A DNA stretch of 64,000 bases, taken from contig NZ_VHLH01000002.1 in assembly GCF_006516965.1 (NCBI RefSeq), positions 124,001-188,000 of the forward strand. The letters run 5' to 3'. Every line of letters starts with the position of its first letter. Within the stretch, counting starts at the first letter, position 1. The stretch comes from Pararhizobium mangrovi (lineage in GTDB: Bacteria > Pseudomonadota > Alphaproteobacteria > Rhizobiales > Rhizobiaceae). The notes below the pieces were generated by a model that was not told the DNA's origin, ran no database searches, and saw only the letters and a program-made list of their open reading frames with translations. The translations under genes were made by a program, and so were the position numbers. Below, one piece after another: positions 57,539-64,000 of the stretch.

Positions 57539-58756
57539 CTAGTCCTTGTCGTTCGCGCTCACATCGACGTCGAGCACGTCCGGCAGGCTCTGCGGCGAGG
57601 CCATGGCGGCACCGACGATGAGCGGAGCGGAAACGGGCTTTTCCGGATCGGCCTCGATCGTCAGGCTCTTCGGGTCGTCGAGGAAGGTGGAGACGGCCTT
57701 CTCGACCTTCTTCTCGAAACCGGGGTTCTTCAGCTTGCCGAGCGCCAGCGGCAGCATGGCCTTGGCCGCCTGCGCGATCTGGTCGCCGGAAACGCCCTGC
57801 TGTTTGCCGATGTAGGAAAGCACCTTGTTCGTCAGGGAATCGTCGTCGAAACGGATCTTGGCGCCGGTGAAGCTCAACTGCTGCATCAGGCCGAGCATGC
57901 CGATGCCGAGCGCCTTCTGCGCTTCCTTGTCGTCGGGGTTTGCCGCCGCCTTCGCTTGCAAGTCGCGCGTCTGTTCGATGAAGTCGCGCGTGTAGCCCGA
58001 AAACCCGAGCGACAGGTCGAGCGTGCCGACGTTCTTCAGCGTCAGCGCCAGTTTGCTCAGGTCCGCCTTGCCGCCGTCGGGAGACCACGAACCCTTCATC
58101 GTCATTTCGCCGTTCACGCTGTCGTAGCCCATCGCCTTGGCGGCCCGGCGCAGCTTCGAATCCCCGGCGTTATCGAGATAGATCGTCAGGTCTTCGACAT
58201 CCGTGCTGCTTTCGTAGCCCTTGCCGGCCTGCTCGATGGTCGACTTCACGCCGGAACTCGTCACCAGCGGCTTGCCGTCCCGCGTTATGCGAACGTCGCC
58301 GGTGCTCGACGACGTGAACGAGGGGAAGAGGCCCGATCCTTCGTTCTTGCCCTTGTCGTCGTTCTTGTCGTCGCCCTTGCCCTGCGGCGGAACGACGAGG
58401 CCGTCGAGCTGGATGTCCTCGACCGAGACTGCGCCCTTCGCGCCGACCGGCCGGTCGATCTTCGGAATGCGCGTCGTATCGACGGTGTAGCCACCGCCGT
58501 CCGTTTCCTCGACGCCGGAGAACGTGACCTCGCCGAGGGGAACCGGCCCGGACGGCAGTTTCAGCGCCGTATCGTGCAGGATGACCGTATCGCCGTTCGT
58601 ATCGAGCCTTGAATAGTCGAGCGTGCCGCCCGACCGCCCATAGGCCGCGTTCAGCGTGGTGACGAAGTCCTTGCCGTCGAGCGCGAGCGCGCTGCTCGCG
58701 AAGCCGAGGAGAAACGTGCCGGCGAGCGCGGCGCGGACATATGGCTTGGCGTGCAT
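57539..58756 (-). CDS. secreted protein of unknown family (405 aa)
   Basis: I do not recognise a family. The start at 58756 gives MHAKPYVRAALAGTFLLG, a signal peptide cleaved near ALA (residue 25). The mature protein is rich in beta-type and Lys/Asp-rich stretches, with a low-complexity linker GKGDDKNDDKGKNEG near 129-143. It appears to repeat a pattern of VTFSGVEETDGG / DLTIYLDNAGDSKL / LTLKNVGTLDLSLGFSGYTRD, suggestive of repeated AsmA/DUF945-like strands. There is no membrane helix after the signal. It should be periplasmic or outer-membrane associated. It diverges from the esterase-like gene. Confidence 0.75.
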   Translation of the reverse strand: MHAKPYVRAALAGTFLLGFASSALALDGKDFVTTLNAAYGRSGGTLDYSRLDTNGDTVILHDTALKLPSGPVPLGEVTFSGVEETDGGGYTVDTTRIPKIDRPVGAKGAVSVEDIQLDGLVVPPQGKGDDKNDDKGKNEGSGLFPSFTSSSTGDVRITRDGKPLVTSSGVKSTIEQAGKGYESSTDVEDLTIYLDNAGDSKLRRAAKAMGYDSVNGEMTMKGSWSPDGGKADLSKLALTLKNVGTLDLSLGFSGYTRDFIEQTRDLQAKAAANPDDKEAQKALGIGMLGLMQQLSFTGAKIRFDDDSLTNKVLSYIGKQQGVSGDQIAQAAKAMLPLALGKLKNPGFEKKVEKAVSTFLDDPKSLTIEADPEKPVSAPLIVGAAMASPQSLPDVLDVDVSANDKD

Positions 58757-58980
58757 GGCGAAACCTCGCTTCTGGTCGGATCGGGAAGGGTCCGTGCCAC
58801 CTCTTTGTGGCGGCCTCAAGCCCCATCGGGACGAAAGACCTACCGCAGGTGGGGGGACGCGTCCAGATTGCATGAAGAAGGGCACGCGGTCGTGATGGCA
58901 CCTTTGCGCCCAGCGCGCGAGCGTCTATGGTCCCGCGCGGCGCCGTGCCGCTGTTTTACCCCTCGACGAAAGGCCCGCTC

Positions 58981-59814
58981 GTGCAGCGTCGTCCGTTTTG
59001 CCTCGTGCTCGCACTCTGCCTGCTCTTCGTCGCCGCAGCGGCCCATGCGCAGGAGCGCCGCTACGACGGCGTCCCCTATGCCGGCCCGCTCGCGCTCGAC
59101 ATCTACGTGCCGGCCGGGCCGCTTGAGCCCTTGCCGCAGCGAAAGCGAGGCGTCGTGGTCTATGTCCATGGCGGCGGATGGCTGAAGGGCGATCGAAAGC
59201 ACGTCTACAAGATTCCCGAGTTCATCACCTCGCTCGGCTACGTCTTCGTAGCGATGGACTATCGGCTGGTGCCGGAAACCGACATCGAAGGCCAGACGCA
59301 GGACGTCGCCAGGGCGATCAACTGGGTTTCGCGCAACATCGCCGATTATGGCGGAGACCCGAACCGCATCGCCATCATGGGCCATTCCGCGGGCTCGCAC
59401 CTCGTGACGATGGTCGCCGCACGCCACCTCGTGAACGTGCGTGCCGTCATCGCCGACGACGTGCAGGCTTACGACATGGTCGCCTACGACGCCATGCGCG
59501 GCTCGCTCGGCTATCCCTACAAGCAGGCCTTCGGCGAGGATCCGGCGGATTGGCGCAAATGGTCTCCGATCACCTATGCGCGGACCGCGCGCAACGTGCC
59601 GCCGCACCTGATGATGTATTCCGGCTCGAACGGCGAACGCCGGCAGGCGCTGACGACCGAGTACGCCCGCGTGCTTTCCTCGCGCGGTACCTATGTCTAC
59701 GTCTTCGACGGCTCGGACTACACGCACGGCACCATCGCACGCTATCTGGGCCGGCTCGGAGATCGCGCGTCCGGCGTCGTCGCGCAGTTCCTGAAGCGCA
59801 CGATCGGGCGGTAG
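58981..59814 (+). CDS. secreted alpha/beta hydrolase (HSL/BD-FAE-like)
   Basis: The 277-residue form from the GTG at 58981 has a signal peptide cleaved near AHA-QE (residue 24); an in-frame ATG at 58927 is also possible. The oxyanion motif HGGGW (63-67), nucleophile GHSAGS (Ser136) and His249 in DYTHG are present. Where relatives have the acid Asp before a VP motif, this protein reads SGSNGERRQ, so the acid may be Glu219 or may be missing. It could be an esterase on acylated sugars or lipids; substrate unknown. Confidence 0.82.
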   Translation: MQRRPFCLVLALCLLFVAAAAHAQERRYDGVPYAGPLALDIYVPAGPLEPLPQRKRGVVVYVHGGGWLKGDRKHVYKIPEFITSLGYVFVAMDYRLVPETDIEGQTQDVARAINWVSRNIADYGGDPNRIAIMGHSAGSHLVTMVAARHLVNVRAVIADDVQAYDMVAYDAMRGSLGYPYKQAFGEDPADWRKWSPITYARTARNVPPHLMMYSGSNGERRQALTTEYARVLSSRGTYVYVFDGSDYTHGTIARYLGRLGDRASGVVAQFLKRTIGR

Positions 59815-60116
59815 GCATCGGCGGCGCTTCGGTCGTGCCGCGCATGTCAGTCGTGCTCCGTCGCGAGGCATCGATTCGCTGCGCGGAAGATCGAATGCGA
59901 TTGGTTTTGCCTGGCTCGCGATGACGCGGGCAGGTGCCTTTTCCCCGGCATCCGTAGCGAGATCGAACGGAAGCGATCGACCTTCTCAGGCGCATCCGCA
60001 CCTCGACCAACAATTCAATTGACTATTACTAAATTATGGTATCTTACTCAAAAAATAGCAATAATTGCGCGTGAGCGACGGTTTAACCGCGCTGAATTGT
60101 CGGTTTTATATCCAGC
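59815..60116. other. intergenic region with AT-rich leader
   Basis: This 302-base gap is ordinary in composition up to about 60005, then very AT-rich to about 60070 (many A/T runs), and contains the putative promoter of the AKR-GMC pair. No small gene, tRNA or hairpin is apparent. Confidence 0.55.
60019..60045 (+). promoter_or_regulatory. candidate promoter of the AKR-GMC pair
   Basis: TTGACT at 60019-60024 resembles a -35 element, with TATCTT at 60040-60045 as a possible -10 across a 15-base spacer, shorter than the usual 17. It lies in the most AT-rich stretch of the region, 72 bases before the start codon. Confidence 0.3.
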
Positions 60117-61127
60117 ATGTCGGTTTGTGAAAGAATGGAATCTCCGCCCCGGTCGGCGGATCGTGCGGTCGGCATGCGTACAGATGGTGCGGTATTTCCG
60201 CGTTTGGGATTCGGCTGTTCTGCCTTGATGGGACGGCTTGGTCTTGCCGCTTCGCAGCGTATCGTCGATGCTGCCTTCGACGCCGGCATCACCCATTTCG
60301 ATACGGCGCGCGCGTACGGCTACGGTGAGGCCGAACGCGCGCTCGCCGGTCTTCTCTCCCGTAACCGCGCCGCTATCACCGTCACGACGAAGGTCGGCAT
60401 CCTGCCGCCGCGGCGCTCGCCGCTCATCTCCGCAGCGCGCGGAGCTGCGCGTTTCACCGTCGGCATGGTTCCGGGGTCGAGGGCGCTCCTGCGCCGCGGC
60501 GCGGCGGCGACCGTGCGCCATGGCGCGTTCGGCATCGATTCGCTGCGTGCGAGCTTCGAGACGAGCCTCGGCGAGCTTTCGATCGATGCCGTGGACTGCC
60601 TGCTCGCGCACGATTGCGACGCTGCCGATCTCGCCGACGGCGAGGTTCGCGCGTTTCTGGAGGAGCAGAAAGCGAAGGGCCGCACCGGCATGATTGGCAC
60701 GGCGACGGGTGTCGAGCAGACCCGGAACTGCCTCACCGTGTGGCCCGACACCTTCGACGTGGTCCAGTTCGGCTCGGATGCGGCGAGCCGCGCTTCTGCG
60801 AAGGTCGAACGCCCCGCGAACACGCATACCATCACCCATTCGGCCATCACCGGCATTCTCCCCGGCATCCTGGAGAAGCTCGATCGCGACGAGGCCGAGC
60901 GCCGGCGCTGGAGCCGGACGCTCGGCATCGATGTGGACGATTCACGTGCGCTCGGCCTGGTCCTGTTGCGCCATGCCCTCGATGCGAACCCGAACGGTAC
61001 GGTGCTCTTCTCGTCCACGAACATCGAAACCATCCAGCGCAGCACTCGCCTGCTTGCCGAAGACCTCGTTACGGCCGAACAGGCGCAGGTGCTCGAAGGG
61101 CTGATCGCGGAGTGGCGCGGGCCATGA
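60117..61127 (+). CDS. aldo/keto reductase
   Basis: The 336-residue protein has the AKR TIM-barrel pattern with a complete catalytic tetrad: Asp62 and Tyr67 in DTARAYGYG, Lys92 in TTKVG and His165 in LLAHDCD. Such enzymes reduce or oxidise sugars or ketones with NADP(H). The ATG at 60117 lacks a good ribosome binding site; starts at 60135 or 60174 are possible. The stop overlaps the start of the GMC gene (ATGA), so the products work together or in sequence. Confidence 0.86.
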   Translation: MSVCERMESPPRSADRAVGMRTDGAVFPRLGFGCSALMGRLGLAASQRIVDAAFDAGITHFDTARAYGYGEAERALAGLLSRNRAAITVTTKVGILPPRRSPLISAARGAARFTVGMVPGSRALLRRGAAATVRHGAFGIDSLRASFETSLGELSIDAVDCLLAHDCDAADLADGEVRAFLEEQKAKGRTGMIGTATGVEQTRNCLTVWPDTFDVVQFGSDAASRASAKVERPANTHTITHSAITGILPGILEKLDRDEAERRRWSRTLGIDVDDSRALGLVLLRHALDANPNGTVLFSSTNIETIQRSTRLLAEDLVTAEQAQVLEGLIAEWRGP

Positions 61128-62767
61128 TCGAGAACAACGACGCGATTGCCGGAGACGAAAGCGTCGCGGCGGATCTGTGCATCGTCGGTGCGGGCCCGGC
61201 CGGCATCGCGCTCGCACGTGAACTCGTCGGCTCGCGCATGAAGGTCGTTCTCGTCGAAAGCGGCAATCTCGAAATCGAGCCTTTGTCCCAGAAATTGAAC
61301 GAGGCGGTCGTCTCGGGCCTGCCCTTCACCGGGCACGCGGAGGGAAGGGGTCGTGCCTTCGGCGGCAGCGCACGGCTATGGGCCGGCCAGTGCCTTCCGC
61401 TCGATCCGATCGATCTGGAAGAACGACCCTGGGTCCGGCACAGCGGCTGGCCGATCGCCTATGGCGAACTCGAACCCTACTGGCGCCGCGCCGAGCGCTT
61501 CTTTGGCGTGGAAGGCGAGAGTTACGGGGCCAGGACCTACCGTCCCTTCGGGCTCGCCGCGCCGGCATGGGACCCGCGCGTGGTCGAGGCGATGTTCACC
61601 GTCTACACGCCGAGCGTCGACACGGGCAGGGCGCATATCCGCGCGTTCCGCAACGCGACGAACCTGCGCGTCCTCGTCAACGCGACGGTGAGCGAGATCC
61701 GGACGGACGCGACGGGCCGCAAGGTGGAAGGCGTCACGGTAAGCAACGCTTCGGGCGCCGAACGGACGATCCTCGCGCGGCGCGTGGTCCTGTGCGGCGG
61801 CGCGCTCGAAAATGCCCGGCTTCTGCTTCTCTCGCGCAGCGCGAACCCGAAGGGCCTCGGCAACACGCACGATCTCGTCGGCCGGTTCTTTCAGGATCAT
61901 CCGAACGGCCTGACGGCGGTGCTCGAAGGCGACGGTGCCGATCTTCAGGAGCGGTTCCGGCTGCTCTATGCCCGCTCGCGCCGTTACTTCCCCAAGCTCA
62001 AGCTGTCGGAGGCCCTTCAGCGCGAAGCCCGCGTGCTGAACGCGAACGCGCACCTCGTCTTCGACTATCCGCCGGGTGGCGGGCTCGATACGCTGCGCAC
62101 CGTCGTCCATGCGCTGCGCCGGCGCGATCTCGGCGCGGAAACTCGCCGTCAGGTCCTGCGCCTGCCGCGCCACGCCGGCGAGATCGTCGGTGCCGCCATC
62201 CAGCACCGGCGCGGACGCTCGCCGATCGCCGAGCCGACCTCGGTGCACCTGCAGTGCTATCTGGAGCAGGAGCCCGACCCCGAAAGCCGGGTAACGCTGA
62301 GCACGCAGCGCAGCGATGCGCACGGTAGCCCCATGCTCGACATCAACTGGACGTTCGGCGAACTGGAACAGCGAACGCTGAAGACCGTCACGGAAGCCAT
62401 CTGCGGCGAGTTCGAACGCCTGCGTCTCGGTCGCCTGAAACCGTTGCCGTGGCTCGAAGGACCGCGCGAAGGCTACGCGAGCCACCTTCGTGACGGCTAT
62501 CACCACGCTGGAACGACACGCATGGCGCGCTCGCCGGAAGAAGGCGTCGTCGATGCCGATTGCGCGGTCTTCGACGTCGACGGCCTCTACGCCTGCGGCG
62601 GTTCCGTCTTCCCGACATCGGGCTACGCCAACCCGACCCTGACGATCGTCGCCCTCGCCATCCGCTTGGCCGACCATCTCGGCGAGCGGTTCCGGCAGTC
62701 CGGCATGGAAGGCGGAACGGCAGCGCGGGATCGCAGAACGGCAACGCTCGAACAGGTTGAGCGGTAA
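61124..62767 (+). CDS. GMC family FAD-dependent oxidoreductase
   Basis: This 547-residue flavoprotein has the N-terminal dinucleotide motif GAGPAG (22-27), a substrate domain, and the C-terminal GMC catalytic pair His460/461 (YHHAGTTRM) and Asn503 (GYANPTLT). GMC enzymes oxidise alcohols or sugars. There is no signal peptide. It is translationally coupled to the aldo/keto reductase. Pairs like this occur in polysaccharide clusters, where they could oxidise and then reduce a sugar, an inference only. Confidence 0.9.
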   Translation: MIENNDAIAGDESVAADLCIVGAGPAGIALARELVGSRMKVVLVESGNLEIEPLSQKLNEAVVSGLPFTGHAEGRGRAFGGSARLWAGQCLPLDPIDLEERPWVRHSGWPIAYGELEPYWRRAERFFGVEGESYGARTYRPFGLAAPAWDPRVVEAMFTVYTPSVDTGRAHIRAFRNATNLRVLVNATVSEIRTDATGRKVEGVTVSNASGAERTILARRVVLCGGALENARLLLLSRSANPKGLGNTHDLVGRFFQDHPNGLTAVLEGDGADLQERFRLLYARSRRYFPKLKLSEALQREARVLNANAHLVFDYPPGGGLDTLRTVVHALRRRDLGAETRRQVLRLPRHAGEIVGAAIQHRRGRSPIAEPTSVHLQCYLEQEPDPESRVTLSTQRSDAHGSPMLDINWTFGELEQRTLKTVTEAICGEFERLRLGRLKPLPWLEGPREGYASHLRDGYHHAGTTRMARSPEEGVVDADCAVFDVDGLYACGGSVFPTSGYANPTLTIVALAIRLADHLGERFRQSGMEGGTAARDRRTATLEQVER

Positions 62768-62817
62768 CGCGGTGGCGTGCTGGTATGAGTTCAGTCGGCG
62801 GGGAGTTCGTCAGGTGG

Positions 62818-63096
62818 CTAGGCGACAGCGCTGGCTACGATGTCCGGATACCGACCGATAACCTTCACATAGGCAACGGCGAAATCCGGCGGTGTAGCGC
62901 GCGCCTGCTCCCAGTCGCGCAACGTACCGACCGGAACGCGGAAGCGACTGGCGAACTCCGACTGCGAGAGGCCGAGCTTGGTTCGTGTCGTGCGGATCAG
63001 ACGCGCACGCTGACCACGGTCGAGCGCTTCGACCGTCACGTCGAAATCCTCGGCATCGGCTTGATCAGTCGGCAGTGCGATAGGCGCGTTCTTCAC
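62818..63096 (-). CDS. XRE/HTH-type antitoxin partner of BrnT
   Basis: The 92-residue protein has a C-terminal helix-turn-helix, with TKLGLSQSEFASRFRVPVGT as the recognition region and LRDWEQARATPP, typical of XRE-type regulators. The N-terminal third (residues 1-30) is acidic and probably binds the toxin. The GTG start at 63096 overlaps the end of the BrnT gene by 32 bases, a typical toxin-first arrangement. BrnA is the usual BrnT partner but is a ribbon-helix-helix or similar protein; this one is an HTH of a different kind. Confidence 0.85.
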   Translation of the reverse strand: MKNAPIALPTDQADAEDFDVTVEALDRGQRARLIRTTRTKLGLSQSEFASRFRVPVGTLRDWEQARATPPDFAVAYVKVIGRYPDIVASAVA

Positions 63097-63343
63097 CCTT
63101 ATTGCCCCTTCTTACCGATATGAAACGTGGCAGGTCGTCCCGCCAAACGAAAACGGCGGTAAACATCTTCTGCTCGACCACACCGATCACCTTGAACCGC
63201 TGTTCTCCGTCGAACTCTCGTGTCAAGGGCAAGATCAAATAACTGGCGTCCTTCAAAATTCGATCGCCGAAAGCCAGCGGCAGCCTGTGCTTCTCGCGGT
63301 TGACCACATCCTTCTTTGGATCGAACCTATCTTTTATCGTCAA
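63065..63343 (-). CDS. brnT: BrnT family toxin (DUF497)
   Basis: BrnT toxins are RelE-like ribonucleases that inhibit translation. The 92-residue protein has the family start FDPKKDVVNREKHRLPLAFGD, the central EQRFKVIGVV strand and the C-terminal ISVRRGNKGEERAYRT segment where the active-site basic residues lie. The only usable start is TTG at 63343; an ATG at 63347 is out of frame and closed at once by TAG. Base composition is lower in GC than the housekeeping genes, consistent with transfer. Confidence 0.85.
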   Translation of the reverse strand: MTIKDRFDPKKDVVNREKHRLPLAFGDRILKDASYLILPLTREFDGEQRFKVIGVVEQKMFTAVFVWRDDLPRFISVRRGNKGEERAYRTAD

Positions 63344-63619
63344 CCATTTGTACGGGAATTCCGTATCCTATGCAAATAGCGATGTCCGCAGATCCTTGCG
63401 ATGAGCTATAGGGTCGACAACCTTTCCGTTACCAGCTTGCTGGCATTCCTTCGGAACGGCGTGGTGGTACTGGGATGAAATGTGAGCTTTGGGGTGGAGA
63501 GCGGACCGGCAAGTTTGGACGTAGTTCGTTGCGACAGTTGCCGTTCGATTACCCGCCTATAGTGATGCCGGCTGAACTATAAGAAGCGGCTTCGATCGCG
63601 GTAGAATGGAAGATTGGTC
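63344..63619. other. low-GC spacer with a possible 35-codon reading frame
   Basis: This 276-base region is markedly less GC-rich than the rest of the window. On the plus strand, 63475-63582 encodes MKCELWGGERTGKFGRSSLR followed by QLPFDYPPIVMPAEL and a stop (35 residues); no ribosome binding site or family supports it. No promoter is clear. The MBL gene follows. Confidence 0.3.
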
Positions 63620-64000
63620 GTGCGGATTACGGTCTTGGGCTGCGGCGCTACCTACGGCGTCCCAATTGCTGGCGGTGTGTGGGGGCGGTGTGACCCGTCG
63701 AACCCAAAGAACGAACGAATGCGGCCATCGGTCCTAGTTTTCGAGGACCAGCGATCCCTGATGATCGACATCGGTCCAGACTTCCGCCGACAGACCACGA
63801 AAGCGAAGATCGTCCCGGATGCGATCGTGATTACCCATGGACATTGGGATCACATCGCAGGCATTGGCGAACTTCCCTACTACATGGAAATGGCGCTACG
63901 GCGCAATCTAGATATCTATGCCGACGACGCGACGATGAAGTGCGTCGTCGGCATGTTTCCCTATCTCTTCGCGCACGAGGTCGTGGCCACGGACACTCGC
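63620..64000 (+). CDS. PhnP-like MBL-fold metallo-hydrolase, 5' part only
   Basis: The frame from GTG 63620 is open to the window edge (127 codons). It starts VRITVLGCGATYGVP, has GRCDPSNPKNERMRPS, typical of the PhnP/cyclic-phosphodiesterase branch of the metallo-beta-lactamase fold, and the metal motif THGHWDH near residue 80. A GGAAG site lies 7 bases before the GTG; TTG at 63614 is an alternative. Codon use includes CTA, CCA and GGA more than the neighbours do, consistent with foreign origin. The substrate and C-terminal half lie outside the window. Confidence 0.85.
   Translation, partial: MRITVLGCGATYGVPIAGGVWGRCDPSNPKNERMRPSVLVFEDQRSLMIDIGPDFRRQTTKAKIVPDAIVITHGHWDHIAGIGELPYYMEMALRRNLDIYADDATMKCVVGMFPYLFAHEVVATDTR

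Overview
The window is a high-GC stretch of an alphaproteobacterial chromosome, most likely order Hyphomicrobiales (Rhizobiales). The assignment rests on gene order and protein families rather than a database match. The pointers are rpsF-rpsR-DUF2232-rplI next to dnaB, alr, radA and cvpA; lptF-lptG-lptD-surA-like-pdxA-rsmA; perM-hdaA-ppk-ppx beside purM-purN; and an Omp25/31-type beta-barrel porin. A marine or soil family such as Aurantimonadaceae would fit, but the family is not established here.

Layout. Bases 1-12,033 hold a conserved housekeeping block read leftward (S6, S18, DUF2232, L9, DnaB, alanine racemase, RadA, CvpA). It is interrupted by a cyclopropane fatty acid synthase and by an MHS-family transporter / HpaI-type aldolase / NIF3-like group. 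Bases 12,320-20,003 hold a Ca2+/cation antiporter, then the rightward fatty-acid cluster fabD-fabG-acpP-fabF with mltG, yicC and gmk. Bases 20,024-27,798 are a leftward outer-membrane biogenesis operon (lptF, lptG, lptD, SurA-like chaperone) running into pdxA and rsmA, with a palindromic dispersed-type repeat before pdxA. Bases 28,152-34,412 carry pepA-holC, a YheS-like ABC-F ATPase, DinB-like protein, ndk with a textbook terminator, and an AbrB-type membrane protein. Bases 34,609-38,907 are a leftward group: a FolM-like SDR, uvrC, pgsA, moaD, moaE.

Bases 39,290-45,082 are more varied: a porin-like OMP, a GST, a secreted RNase T2 translationally coupled to an unknown secreted four-cysteine protein, rlmJ, a molybdopterin oxidoreductase, and a decayed GST gene fused to its tail. 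Bases 45,095-56,897 return to conserved synteny: ppx, ppk, hdaA and perM leftward, zntB, purM-purN rightward, rnd leftward, aspS rightward. After a P-loop kinase come two divergent secreted proteins (one of unknown family, one esterase-like). An AT-rich promoter region then leads to a coupled aldo/keto reductase-GMC oxidoreductase pair.

From about 62.8 kb to the window end, base composition falls and the content becomes accessory: a BrnT-type toxin with an XRE-type antitoxin, a 276-bp spacer, and the start of a PhnP-like metallo-beta-lactamase-fold hydrolase cut by the window edge. This looks like the left margin of a genomic island. The most interesting leads are the RNase T2 / four-cysteine protein operon, the island margin with its non-standard BrnT partner, the AKR-GMC pair with its AT-rich leader, and the freshly decayed GST. 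No complete unprecedented system is visible; no rRNA, tRNA, CRISPR array or intact insertion sequence was seen.
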